DNA from: Alphaproteobacteria bacterium PA2
GTDB taxonomy: Bacteria > Pseudomonadota > Alphaproteobacteria > Caulobacterales > Caulobacteraceae
Length of the DNA: 64,000 nt
Direction of reading: 5' to 3'
Assembly: GCA_002256425.1 (NCBI GenBank)
Contig: NKIZ01000001.1
Span: 682,001-746,000, forward strand
Below are positions 35,860 through 45,714 of this stretch, piece by piece (the first letter of the stretch is position 1; every line of letters starts with the position of its first letter). The translations under genes were made by a program, and so were the position numbers. The notes beneath the pieces are model-generated. The model saw only the letters and a program-made list of their open reading frames with translations, ran no database searches and had not been told where the DNA came from.

Positions 35860-36846
35860 ATGACGTCGAGGTTTCAAGGTATGCGGGCGTGGTTGGCAGG
35901 AGCCGCTGCGGGCGCAATGACAGCGCTTTGGGGCGTCGCCGCCCTGGCGCAAACGCCGGACAGTATCGGCGAGCCGACACCGGGAGCAATCGATCTTCAG
36001 CCGGGCGTGACGCCGCTGAGGAACGATGCGATCTTCTTCCACAACGACATCCTGATGCCGATCATTACGGTCATCACCCTGTTCGTTCTGGGCCTGCTGA
36101 TCTGGATCTGCATTCGCTACAACAAGAAAGCGAACCCGGTTCCGGCCAAGTTCACTCACAACACCATGATCGAAGTGGTCTGGACCGTGGTCCCGGTCCT
36201 GATCCTGATGTTCATCGCCATTTTCTCGTTCAAGCTGCTCTTCGCCTATAACGACATGCCCAAGCCGGATCTGACGGTGAAGGCGACGGGCTATCAGTGG
36301 TACTGGGGTTACGAGTATCCCGACCAGAAGATCAGCGAGTACGTTTCCAACGTGCTGCCGGAAGACGAAGCCAAGAAGAAGAACGTTCCCTATCTTCTGG
36401 CCGCCACCGAGCCTCTGGTGGTTCCCGCCGGCAAGGTTGTGCAGGTCCTCGTGACCGGCGCAGACGTGATCCACGCCTTTGCCGTGCCGAGCTTCGGTGT
36501 CATCGCTGACGCCGTTCCCGGTCGCGTCAACCACGTCTGGTTCAAGGTCGACCGTCCGGGCGTCTATTACGGCAATTGCCGCGAACTCTGCGGCATCCAG
36601 CACGCCTACATGCCCATCGAAGTCCGCGTGCTGCCTCAGGCCGAATTTGACGCCTGGGTCGCCTCCAAGGGCGGTTCGACCCAGACTGCTGCACCGGCTG
36701 CTGCTGCGACCACGGGCGCAGCCACACCGGCTCCGGCTGCCGAAGTCGCCGCCGTTCCCGCCGCAGCCGTCGCGCCTGTCGCCGCCGGTCCGGCCGCCGC
36801 CACCCCTCCCTCGCCTGCGCCCGCTCCGGCGCCGGCCGCGAAATGA
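35860..36846 (+). CDS. coxB: Cytochrome c oxidase subunit II
   Basis: A 328-residue subunit of the aa3-type oxidase. A signal peptide (residues 1-31, ending VAALAQ) is followed by two membrane helices (about 65-87 and 103-127) and a periplasmic CuA domain. CuA ligands are visible as VIHAFAVPSFG and CRELCGIQHAYMPI (two Cys, Glu, His, Met). YQWYWGYEYP forms the electron-entry tryptophan patch. The C-terminus adds about 55 residues of Ala/Pro/Thr low complexity after the CuA domain, unusual for the family. It is the first gene of a long oxidase operon; AGGGG precedes the ATG. Confidence 0.97.
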   Translation: MTSRFQGMRAWLAGAAAGAMTALWGVAALAQTPDSIGEPTPGAIDLQPGVTPLRNDAIFFHNDILMPIITVITLFVLGLLIWICIRYNKKANPVPAKFTHNTMIEVVWTVVPVLILMFIAIFSFKLLFAYNDMPKPDLTVKATGYQWYWGYEYPDQKISEYVSNVLPEDEAKKKNVPYLLAATEPLVVPAGKVVQVLVTGADVIHAFAVPSFGVIADAVPGRVNHVWFKVDRPGVYYGNCRELCGIQHAYMPIEVRVLPQAEFDAWVASKGGSTQTAAPAAAATTGAATPAPAAEVAAVPAAAVAPVAAGPAAATPPSPAPAPAPAAK

Positions 36847-36857
36847 TCTTAGGATAG

Positions 36858-38513
<1,656 letters not shown>

Positions 38514-38535
38514 GTCCTGCTGAGCTGAACGACAT

Positions 38536-38580
38536 GAAGGGCGCGGGCTGGAATTTCCGGCGCGCGCCCTTCGCATTTTA
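38536..38580 (+). terminator. Hairpin after coxA
   Basis: Stem gaagggcgcg (38536-38545) and cgcgcccttc (38563-38572), followed by gcatttta. It lies in the 78-base gap between coxA and ctaB and may cause partial termination or stabilise the coxBA message, giving less transcript for assembly genes than for structural subunits. Confidence 0.6.
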
Positions 38581-38591
38581 AGAGTAGACCC

Positions 38592-39572
38592 ATGGCGATG
38601 CCCGCCACCCTCAATCCCTCCGCCCTTCCAGCCCGCTGGCAGGATTTCGTGATGCTGATGAAGCCACGGGTCATGTCCCTGGTGATCTTCACGGCCATTA
38701 CCGGCCTGGTCTGCTCCAACCACCCGATCAATCCGATCCTGGCGACGGTCTCGATACTTTGTATCGCCGTCGGCGCTGGCGCCTCGGCCGCCCTGAACAT
38801 GTGGTACGACGCCGATATCGACGCCAAGATGCGCCGCACAAGGGGCCGACCGGTTCCGGCCGGGCGTGTCCAGGGATCCGACGCCCTTGCCCTGGGAGTC
38901 ATCCTGTCCCTGTTCTCGGTGATGCTGCTGGGCATGACCGTCAACTGGCTGGCGGCGGGCCTTCTGGCCTTCACCATCTTCTTCTATGCCGTGGTCTACA
39001 CCATGTGGCTGAAGCGCTCGACGCCGCAGAACATCGTCATTGGCGGTCTGGCGGGCGCCCTCCCGCCGGTGATCGGCTGGGCGGCGGCGACGGGAACAAC
39101 CCCGCTCAACGCCTGGCTGCTCTGCGCCATCATCTTCATGTGGACCCCGCCCCACTTCTGGGCCCTGTCCCTCTATACCAGCGAAGACTATGAAAAGGCC
39201 GGCGTGCCCATGATGCCGGTCACGGCGGGCGCAGCTTCCACCCGCAAGCAGATCCTGATCTACAGCCTGCTCTTTACTCCGCTTTGTCTGGTCCCGGCCT
39301 TCACTGGCCTTGGGGGCAAGGCCTATCTTGCGGTCGCGGCGATTGGCGGCGCCGTCTTCCTTCTGCTGGCCTGGAGGGTCTTCCGCAGTCGCGCCGGCGA
39401 CGCGGCCGATCCGCGCCAGGACGATGGACTGTACGACGTGAAGGCGGCGGCGAAGGACGCCCGCAACCTGTTCGCATTTTCAATTCTCTATCTTACATTG
39501 CTTTTTGCGACCCTCCTGACCGAACACGTTCTGGGAGTTTCGCCGTTCGTCGCCCCAGGAGTCATCGGATGA
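38592..39572 (+). CDS. ctaB: Protoheme IX farnesyltransferase (heme O synthase)
   Basis: A 326-residue UbiA-family prenyltransferase making heme O, the precursor of heme A for the oxidase. The prenyl diphosphate-binding motif is [19 protein letters not shown]; the second motif is in the [17 protein letters not shown] loop. About nine hydrophobic segments are seen, with the [15 protein letters not shown] start typical of the family. The stop codon overlaps the ATG of the next small gene. Heme A synthase (ctaA) is not in the window. Confidence 0.96.
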   Translation: MAMPATLNPSALPARWQDFVMLMKPRVMSLVIFTAITGLVCSNHPINPILATVSILCIAVGAGASAALNMWYDADIDAKMRRTRGRPVPAGRVQGSDALALGVILSLFSVMLLGMTVNWLAAGLLAFTIFFYAVVYTMWLKRSTPQNIVIGGLAGALPPVIGWAAATGTTPLNAWLLCAIIFMWTPPHFWALSLYTSEDYEKAGVPMMPVTAGAASTRKQILIYSLLFTPLCLVPAFTGLGGKAYLAVAAIGGAVFLLLAWRVFRSRAGDAADPRQDDGLYDVKAAAKDARNLFAFSILYLTLLFATLLTEHVLGVSPFVAPGVIG

Positions 39573-39721
39573 GCGATCCCGCCCGAGAAAACGAACTGGA
39601 AGCCAAGGCCCGCCGTGGACGAAACATCGCCCTGGCCATTGGTCTGGCCCTGTTTGTCGTCATCGTTTTTGTTGTCACTGTCACCCGACTGCAGGGGAAC
39701 GTCCTTGAACGCCCCCTCTAG
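39569..39721 (+). CDS. Small membrane protein between ctaB and ctaG (CoxF-like position)
   Basis: A 50-residue gene with AGGAG 8 bases before its ATG, overlapping the ctaB stop by 4 bases. The product has a charged N-terminus ([13 protein letters not shown]) and one membrane helix ([19 protein letters not shown]) ending in [11 protein letters not shown]. Tiny one-helix proteins at this position in alphaproteobacterial oxidase operons are annotated as CoxF or assembly-associated proteins. It probably resides in the inner membrane and helps oxidase assembly or stability; the role is inferred from place only. Confidence 0.8.
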   Translation: MSDPARENELEAKARRGRNIALAIGLALFVVIVFVVTVTRLQGNVLERPL

Positions 39722-40325
39722 GCCTGAGAAGCCCCCGGCGGACCGCAATCGCCGGCTCGCAATGATCTGCAGCCTGGCCTTTGTGGGCATGGTCGGCGCA
39801 GCTTACGCTTCCGTCCCGCTCTACAAGGCCTTCTGCCAGGCGACAGGGTTCGACGGCACTCCGCGTCGCGCCGAGGTTGCTCCCAAGACGGCCCTGGACA
39901 AGACCCTCCTGATTCGGTTCGACACAAACATTCACGATCTGCCGTGGACCTTCACGTCGGAGCAGACCTCACAGACCGTAAAAATCGGCGAGACGGGACT
40001 GGCCTATTTCAAGGTCACCAACAACGCCAAGACACCGGTCACCGGGCATGCCGTCTATAATGTCGTGCCGGAGCAGGCTGGCGGGTATTTCCAGAAGCTG
40101 GAATGCTTTTGCTTTTCCGATCAGACGCTTGCCCCGGGCCAGACCATTGAATTTCCGGTGGTCTACTTTGTGGACCCCAAGTTTGCGACCGACGTCGACA
40201 CGCGGAACAAGCGCGATGTGACCCTGTCGTACACCTTCTATCCCGCTGTTGCGTCGAAACAGGCCTCAACAGAGGGGCAGAAGACACCTTCTGCCCTTGG
40301 CGGAACCCCAAAAGCGGGGCTATAG
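39705..40325 (+). CDS. ctaG: Cytochrome c oxidase assembly protein CtaG (Cox11)
   Basis: A 206-residue protein delivering copper to the CuB site of subunit I. It has one N-terminal membrane helix (about 19-37, MICSLAFVGMVGAAYASVPL) followed by YKAFCQATGFDGT and a periplasmic immunoglobulin-like domain with the copper-binding ECFCFSDQTL and VYFVDPKF. The proposed start is a TTG at 39705, overlapping the previous gene by 17 bases and preceded by GGGGAA; the ATG at 39759 would delete the conserved N-terminal tail. Its place between ctaB and coxC is canonical. Confidence 0.95.
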   Translation: MNAPSRPEKPPADRNRRLAMICSLAFVGMVGAAYASVPLYKAFCQATGFDGTPRRAEVAPKTALDKTLLIRFDTNIHDLPWTFTSEQTSQTVKIGETGLAYFKVTNNAKTPVTGHAVYNVVPEQAGGYFQKLECFCFSDQTLAPGQTIEFPVVYFVDPKFATDVDTRNKRDVTLSYTFYPAVASKQASTEGQKTPSALGGTPKAGL

Positions 40326-40397
40326 CGACTATTGAAAGACCTAGCGCGACCTTTGCCGGACCCGCGCACCTGAGATTCGAGAGGGGTAAGGACGAAC

Positions 40398-41279
40398 ATG
40401 TCTGCGGGCGACGTCAAACACGACTACCATCTGGTCAATCCCAGCCCTTGGCCCCTGGTGGGCTCAGCGGCCGCAACGGTGATGGCCATCGGCGGGGTGA
40501 TCTGGATGAAGGGCCTGTTCGGCCTTCCCAAGCATGACTCCCTTGTTTTCTTCCTGGGCCTCGCCGGCGTTCTCTTCACCATGGCCGCCTGGTGGCGCGA
40601 TGTGACCATCGAGGCCAACCAGGGCGACCATACGCCTGTGGTTTCCATCGGCCTTCGCTACGGCATGATCATGTTCATCGCTTCCGAAGTGATGTTCTTC
40701 GTGGCCTGGTTCTGGATGTTCTTCGAAATGGCCCTGTTCCACGGCCACCGCGCCGGTGCAGCCTCGGCCATTGAGGAAGTCCGCACGGCATGGGCCTCCT
40801 GGCCGCCCAAGGGCATCGAAACCGTTCCGGCCTGGAACCTTCCCCTGGTCAATACCCTGACCCTGCTCCTGTCCGGGACCACCGTGACCTGGGCGCACCA
40901 TGCCCTTCAGCAGGATGATCGCCGCGGCGCCAAGATCGCCCTGGCCCTGACCATCGCCCTGGGCGTGCTGTTCACCTCGATCCAGGCTTACGAGTACCAT
41001 CACATCCTGGAACACAAGTACTTCTTTGGCGGCGAGGGCGCCGAGAATTCGGGCCTTTATGGTTCGACCTTCTTCATGGCCACCGGCTTCCACGGCTTCC
41101 ACGTTCTGATCGGCACCATCTTCCTGGCGGTTTGCCTGGCGCGCCTCATGGGCGGCGGGTTCACGGCCAAGAAGCATTTCGGCTTCGAAGCGGCCGCCTG
41201 GTACTGGCACTTCGTTGACGTGGTCTGGCTCTTCCTCTTCGCCTTCATCTACGTCGTGTTCGGCGCGGCGGCGAAGTAG
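40398..41279 (+). CDS. coxC: Cytochrome c oxidase subunit III
   Basis: A 293-residue membrane subunit with seven helices. Typical segments are YHLVNPSPWPLVGS at the start, WWRDVTIEANQGDHTPVV, EVMFFVAWFWMFFEMALFH, LLLSGTTVTWAHHAL, YGSTFFMATGFHGFHVLIGT and AAWYWHFVDVVWLFLFAFIYV. Subunit III stabilises subunit I and its proton uptake. It lies downstream of ctaG as in other alphaproteobacteria; the 72-base gap could hold a ribosome site only. Next is the DUF983 gene, 7 bases later. Confidence 0.97.
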   Translation: MSAGDVKHDYHLVNPSPWPLVGSAAATVMAIGGVIWMKGLFGLPKHDSLVFFLGLAGVLFTMAAWWRDVTIEANQGDHTPVVSIGLRYGMIMFIASEVMFFVAWFWMFFEMALFHGHRAGAASAIEEVRTAWASWPPKGIETVPAWNLPLVNTLTLLLSGTTVTWAHHALQQDDRRGAKIALALTIALGVLFTSIQAYEYHHILEHKYFFGGEGAENSGLYGSTFFMATGFHGFHVLIGTIFLAVCLARLMGGGFTAKKHFGFEAAAWYWHFVDVVWLFLFAFIYVVFGAAAK

Positions 41280-41286
41280 CGGCCTG

Positions 41287-41646
41287 ATGGCCGGTCACAA
41301 CCCCTATCTGGCGGGCGCGACCGGCCATTGTCCAAATTGCGGTGAGGGCCCCTTGTTCGAGGGGTTCCTCAAGGTCTCCCCGACCTGCGAATCCTGCGGA
41401 TACGATCTGGCCAGGGCGGACTCCGGGGACGGACCCGCCGTTTTCGTCATTCTGATCGGTGGCTTCCTGGTGGCCTTCGCCGCCCTGTTCACAGAGGTCG
41501 CCTATCACCCGCCGGTCTGGGTGCATCTGGTGGTCTGGCTGCCCATGACCCTGATCATCTGCCTCGGCCTCCTGCGCCCCTTCAAGGGCCTGATGCTGGC
41601 TGCACAGTTCACCAACAAGGCGTCTGAATCCCGGCATGGCGAGTGA
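41287..41646 (+). CDS. DUF983 membrane protein
   Basis: A 119-residue protein with an N-terminal zinc-ribbon-like part (HCPNCGEGPLFEGFL then CESCGYDL) and two membrane helices (about 54-73 and 80-99). This is the DUF983 layout, regularly found between coxC and SURF1 genes in alphaproteobacteria, so a role in oxidase biogenesis is likely but not demonstrated. The ATG lies 7 bases after the coxC stop; its end overlaps the SURF1 gene by 11 bases. Confidence 0.9.
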   Translation: MAGHNPYLAGATGHCPNCGEGPLFEGFLKVSPTCESCGYDLARADSGDGPAVFVILIGGFLVAFAALFTEVAYHPPVWVHLVVWLPMTLIICLGLLRPFKGLMLAAQFTNKASESRHGE

Positions 41647-42364
41647 GTCCCCTCCCGTCAGATTCCGCCTCCCGATCGGACTGACCCTTGCGACCATCAT
41701 CAGCCTGGTGATCCTGATCGGACTGGGCGCCTGGCAGCTCAAGCGACTGGCCTGGAAGGAAGACCTCCTCGCCCGTGTGGTCGCCCTGCAGGCGGCGCCC
41801 CCCCAACCCCTCGACTTGGCGCTGGCCAAGGGCCCTCTTGCCGACTTCACCAGGGTGGAGGTGGAATGCCCCGGCCTGTCCCGGGCCAGCTATCTGGAGC
41901 TCTTTTCCGTGCGGGAGTCCGGCGCCGGCGTGCGGATTATCTCGGCCTGCCGGATCAGCAGCTCCAATGCGGACAGCATACTGGTCGATCGGGGCTTTGT
42001 CGCCGACACGGACTCTGCCCGACCGGTCGTCGATCCCTCAGACCGGACGCCCTTTCACGTCGTCGGCGTGCTGCGTATTCCGGATAGGGCGACCTTTGTG
42101 ACGCCGCCCAACGAGGTGGCCGCAAACCACTGGTATTCCCGCAATGTCGCGGCCATGGCCCAGGCCCTTGGTGTCACCAGGCCGGCCCCGCTGTTTCTCA
42201 TGGCCGAGACCTCGACCAACCCGGAGTGGAAGGCGCTCAACCCGGCGCCGCTGCCCGCCGAGATCTCCAATCGGCATCTTGAATACGCCCTGACCTGGTT
42301 CGGCCTTGCAGCCGCTTTGGCCGGCGTCTATGCCGCCGTCCTCTGGAAGAAGGCGAGAGGGTGA
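41636..42364 (+). CDS. SURF1-family oxidase assembly protein
   Basis: A 242-residue inner-membrane protein with one membrane helix at each end (about 13-33 and 217-237) and a periplasmic domain between. SURF1 features are GLGAWQLKRLAWKEDLLARV near the N-terminus, ILVDRGFVADTDSARP in the middle, and NRHLEYALTWFGLAAALAG at the end. SURF1 binds heme a during aa3 oxidase maturation. It overlaps the DUF983 gene upstream and thrC downstream by one base (TGATG), so it is translationally coupled in the operon. Confidence 0.93.
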   Translation: MASESPPVRFRLPIGLTLATIISLVILIGLGAWQLKRLAWKEDLLARVVALQAAPPQPLDLALAKGPLADFTRVEVECPGLSRASYLELFSVRESGAGVRIISACRISSSNADSILVDRGFVADTDSARPVVDPSDRTPFHVVGVLRIPDRATFVTPPNEVAANHWYSRNVAAMAQALGVTRPAPLFLMAETSTNPEWKALNPAPLPAEISNRHLEYALTWFGLAAALAGVYAAVLWKKARG

Positions 42365-43755
42365 TGCGCTATATCTCGACGCGGGGAGCTTCGCCGAAGG
42401 TCGGCTTTGTTGATGCCGTCCTGGCCGGACTTGCGCCCGATGGCGGCCTTTATGTGCCAGAGACCTGGCCAACCTTCACCAAGGCCGAGATCGCAGCCTT
42501 CGCCGGCAAACCCTACGCCCACGTGGCGACCGAGGTTCTGGCCAGGTTTGTGGGTGATGAGATCCCCCGACAGGCCCTCAGCGACATGTGCGAGGAGGCC
42601 TACGCCACCTTCACCCACCCGGCGGTCGTGCCCCTGACCCAGATTGCAGCCGGCGGCTTCATCGCTGAACTGTTCCATGGGCCAAGCCTCGCCTTCAAGG
42701 ACGTGGCCATGCAGCTGCTGGCCCGTCTTTCGGACCATGTGCTCGCCCTCAGCAACCGCACCCAGACCATTCTCTGCGCCACCTCCGGGGATACCGGCGG
42801 GGCGGCGGTCGAGGCCTTCCGCGGTCGTGCAAATACCCGGATCGTCGCCATGTTCCCCGACGGCCGGATCTCTGAAGTCCAGCGCCGGTTCATGACCACG
42901 GCCACAGAGTCCAATGTCCGCTGCGTGGCGGTCGATGGCACGTTCGACGACTGTCAGGCCATTCTGAAACTCGCCCTGTCCGATGACGGGCTGAAGCAGT
43001 CTGTCGGCCTTTCGGCGGTCAACTCCATCAACTTCGCCCGGATTGTCGCCCAGAGCGTCTACTACTTCACCACCGCTGTCGCCCTCGGCGCCCCCCACCG
43101 CCCCGTGGCCTTCAGCGTGCCCTCCGGAAACTTTGGCGACGGCTTTGCCGGCTATGTGGCCAAGACCATGGGCCTGCCCATCTCCACAATCATCGTCGCC
43201 ACCAACGCCAACGACATTCTGGCCCGGGCCTTCCAGACCGGTCGTTATACCCGTGGAACGGTCCAGGCCACCCAGTCGCCGGCCATGGACATCCAGTCGG
43301 CTTCCAATTTCGAGCGCCTTTATTTTGAAGGCGTCCAGCGCAACGGAATCGAGACCGGCCGGGCCTTTGCCTCCTTCATTGAAACCGGCGTCATCGACAT
43401 TCCACCCCAGGCCCTGGCCCATATGCGCGAGACCTTCCAGGGCATGATGGTCAGTGAGGGTGAAACCAGCCGGACCATACTGGCGACCTATAACGAGACC
43501 GGAGAGATCATCGATCCCCACACAGCTGTGGCGGTCTGCGCCTTCCACCGGACACGCAATTCTGACGCCCCCGTCGTGATCCTGGCGACAGCCTCGCCCG
43601 CCAAGTTCCCGGAGGCGGTTTCCGAAGTCATTGGTGAGGCGCCAGAGGTTCCGCGCAAGGCCCGGGGTCTGGCGGGCAAGGCCGAACGTTTTGATCACCT
43701 GCCGGCCGATATCGAGGCCGTTAAGGCCTATGTCCTCGACTTCGCCGGCGCCTAG
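42364..43755 (+). CDS. thrC: Threonine synthase
   Basis: A 463-residue PLP enzyme converting O-phosphohomoserine to threonine. Landmarks are the opening RYISTRGASPKVGFVDAVLAG, DGGLYVPETWP, the PLP lysine in FHGPSLAFKDVAMQ, the phosphate loop CATSGDTGGAAVEAF, and FSVPSGNFGDGFAGYVA. This is the long class II form. It overlaps SURF1 by one base (ATG at 42364, with a GTG directly before as an alternative) and the M16 peptidase gene by 26 bases. Linkage of thrC to oxidase genes is usual in this bacterial group. Confidence 0.96.
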   Translation: MRYISTRGASPKVGFVDAVLAGLAPDGGLYVPETWPTFTKAEIAAFAGKPYAHVATEVLARFVGDEIPRQALSDMCEEAYATFTHPAVVPLTQIAAGGFIAELFHGPSLAFKDVAMQLLARLSDHVLALSNRTQTILCATSGDTGGAAVEAFRGRANTRIVAMFPDGRISEVQRRFMTTATESNVRCVAVDGTFDDCQAILKLALSDDGLKQSVGLSAVNSINFARIVAQSVYYFTTAVALGAPHRPVAFSVPSGNFGDGFAGYVAKTMGLPISTIIVATNANDILARAFQTGRYTRGTVQATQSPAMDIQSASNFERLYFEGVQRNGIETGRAFASFIETGVIDIPPQALAHMRETFQGMMVSEGETSRTILATYNETGEIIDPHTAVAVCAFHRTRNSDAPVVILATASPAKFPEAVSEVIGEAPEVPRKARGLAGKAERFDHLPADIEAVKAYVLDFAGA

Positions 43756-45025
43756 CCCGGTCTTGGCCAGCCTTCATACCCTCAGCAATGGCGTCCGGGT
43801 CATCTGTGATCCTGTCCCGGGCCTGGAGACGGTGGCCCTGTCCGTCGTCGCCGGCCGTGGCGCGCGCCACGAGGATGCTGCCCGGTCAGGCTGGTCACAC
43901 CTGCTGGAGCATATGGTCTTCAAGGGGGCTGGCGATCGAAGCGCCCGGGACATCGTGGAATCCATCGAGAGCCAGGGCGGTCACATCAACGCCGCTACCG
44001 GTTATGAGCGCACCAGCTTCCAGATCCGCGCCCTGAGCGGAGGCCTGGACCTGGGGTCGGCGGTCCTGGCCGATCTGATCCTGCGCCCACGTCTCGACCC
44101 TGCAGATCTGGTTCGCGAGAAGCAGGTCGTCGGCCAGGAGATTGCTGAAGCGGTCGACACACCTGACGATCAGGTCTTCGAACTGGCCCAGGCCGCCGCC
44201 TATGAAGGGCAACCCCTTGGCCGATCCATCCTGGGCACCGACCAGTCAATAGCACCCGCGACGCCGGAAAGCCTCGAAGCCTGGCGCGCCAACCTCTATG
44301 CTCCGGACAAACTGATCTTCGCCGCCAGCGGGGCAGTGGACGAAGACGAGATCCTGGCCCTGGCGGAACGGGACTTCGGCGCCATGGCGCCCGGCAGCTC
44401 CACAGACTTTCATCCTGCGGAATTCACCGGCGGCGTGCGGGCTGAAGCCAAGAGCCTGGAACAGGCCAATCTGGTCTTCATGTTGCCAAGTGTCGGCGTC
44501 GCCGATCCAGACTATTTCGCCTTGCGCCTGTTCGCCGAGATACTGGGCGGCGGCATGTCCTCCCGCCTTTTTCAGGAGGCGCGGGAAAAACTTGGCCTCG
44601 CCTATGCGGTGGACGCCTTCGCCGAGACCTATGCAGAGCAGGGCGTGCTGGGAATCTTCGCCGGGTGCGCAGCAAAGGATGCGGCGAAACTGGCGGAAGT
44701 CGCCGCACAGCAGATCCTCAACCTGGCCCAGGGCGTGACGCCCGCGGAACTCTCGCGCGCCAAGGCCCAGCTCAAGGCAGGCCTGTTCATGGCCAGGGAG
44801 TCGCCCCAGGCCCGGGCTGAGCAGGCGGCAGGTCAGGTCCTGTTGTTCGACCGCCTGCTGACGACCACAGAGATCACCGAGGACGTGGACAGGGTCACTG
44901 CCGAAGACCTTCACAGGGTAGGCGCCGGGCTGACCCGCCCTGGCAAGGTCGCCACCAGCGTGTTGGGACCAAAGACGGCGCACAAGGCAGCTGAGGCCTT
45001 TCGTCGCGCCATCTTCGCCCACTGA
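43730..45025 (+). CDS. M16-family zinc peptidase (processing peptidase-like)
   Basis: A 431-residue peptidase related to the beta subunit of mitochondrial processing peptidase. The inverted zinc motif H57-x-x-E60-H61 lies in WSHLLEHMVFKGAG, with the third ligand region in QEIAEAVDTPDDQVFELA. The C-terminal half has the conserved GGGMSSRLFQEAREKLGLAYAV. There is no signal peptide, so it is probably cytoplasmic. The ATG at 43730 lies inside the end of thrC with AAGG just upstream; a longer in-frame start is rejected because it would be wholly within thrC. The thrC-M16 pair is a common alphaproteobacterial order. Confidence 0.92.
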   Translation: MSSTSPAPSPVLASLHTLSNGVRVICDPVPGLETVALSVVAGRGARHEDAARSGWSHLLEHMVFKGAGDRSARDIVESIESQGGHINAATGYERTSFQIRALSGGLDLGSAVLADLILRPRLDPADLVREKQVVGQEIAEAVDTPDDQVFELAQAAAYEGQPLGRSILGTDQSIAPATPESLEAWRANLYAPDKLIFAASGAVDEDEILALAERDFGAMAPGSSTDFHPAEFTGGVRAEAKSLEQANLVFMLPSVGVADPDYFALRLFAEILGGGMSSRLFQEAREKLGLAYAVDAFAETYAEQGVLGIFAGCAAKDAAKLAEVAAQQILNLAQGVTPAELSRAKAQLKAGLFMARESPQARAEQAAGQVLLFDRLLTTTEITEDVDRVTAEDLHRVGAGLTRPGKVATSVLGPKTAHKAAEAFRRAIFAH

Positions 45026-45070
45026 CGGCGTTTGGCTTGACCTGCGCGCAAAACCGGCGAGGCTGACCCC

Positions 45071-45682
45071 ATGGCGTTGCTGGACTGGATTGCGGTGGAG
45101 ACCGGCCTCCGGGTGGACGGAGAAGGGGTCTATCTGCGGCCTCCGAGAAGCTCTGACTTCGCCGCCTGGCGTGACCTGCGGTCCCAGTCCAGGGACTTCC
45201 TGCAACCCTGGGAGCCGACCTGGGCGCAGGACGATCTGACCCGTGCAGCCTTCCGCAGGCGGCTGGCCGCCTATCAGAGGGACCGGGAAACGGGCTCTGC
45301 CTATTCCTTTTTCGTCTTCCGGCAGAAGGATGACGTTCTGACGGGCGGCATCACCCTGTCCAACATCCGTCGTGGCGTCGCCCAGATGGGGACGGTGGGC
45401 TACTGGTGCGGCAAGCCGTTCGCGCGACAGGGCCAGACCCTTGGTGCAGTCCGGGCCCTGACCCTGTTCGCCTTTCGCCGACTTGGCCTGCACCGGCTCG
45501 AGGCGGCCTGCGTTCCACAGAACGCACCATCCCGCCGGCTCCTCGCCCAGGCCGGGTTTACCGAGGAAGGCGAGGCCAAGGCTTATCTGAAAATTAACGG
45601 CGTTTGGCGAGACCATGTCCTGTTCGGACTCGTGTCTCCGCTTCGGAGCCAGGACACCCCGGATTTCGGAATTTCCGTTTAG
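45071..45682 (+). CDS. RimJ/RimL-type GNAT acetyltransferase
   Basis: A 203-residue acetyltransferase. The YLRPPRSSDFAAWRDLRSQS start, WEPTWAQDDLTRAAFRRRL, the acetyl-CoA loop in GYWCGKPFARQGQTLGAVRA, and the closing RLEAACVPQNAPSRRLLAQA are typical of the RimJ group, which acetylates N-termini of ribosomal proteins or other amines. It lies 45 bases after the M16 peptidase gene and 32 bases before the c-di-GMP gene on the same strand, as in related genomes. Confidence 0.9.
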   Translation: MALLDWIAVETGLRVDGEGVYLRPPRSSDFAAWRDLRSQSRDFLQPWEPTWAQDDLTRAAFRRRLAAYQRDRETGSAYSFFVFRQKDDVLTGGITLSNIRRGVAQMGTVGYWCGKPFARQGQTLGAVRALTLFAFRRLGLHRLEAACVPQNAPSRRLLAQAGFTEEGEAKAYLKINGVWRDHVLFGLVSPLRSQDTPDFGISV

Positions 45683-45714
45683 GCGAGGCGCTTGGCCTCC
45701 CACCTCTGGAGCGT

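Noticed and set aside
35570-35863. Small plus-strand frame just before coxB, ending at the coxB start
   Set aside because: No ribosome binding site, it overlaps the tldD start on the other strand, and the translation has no recognisable features. More likely the cox leader and promoter region.
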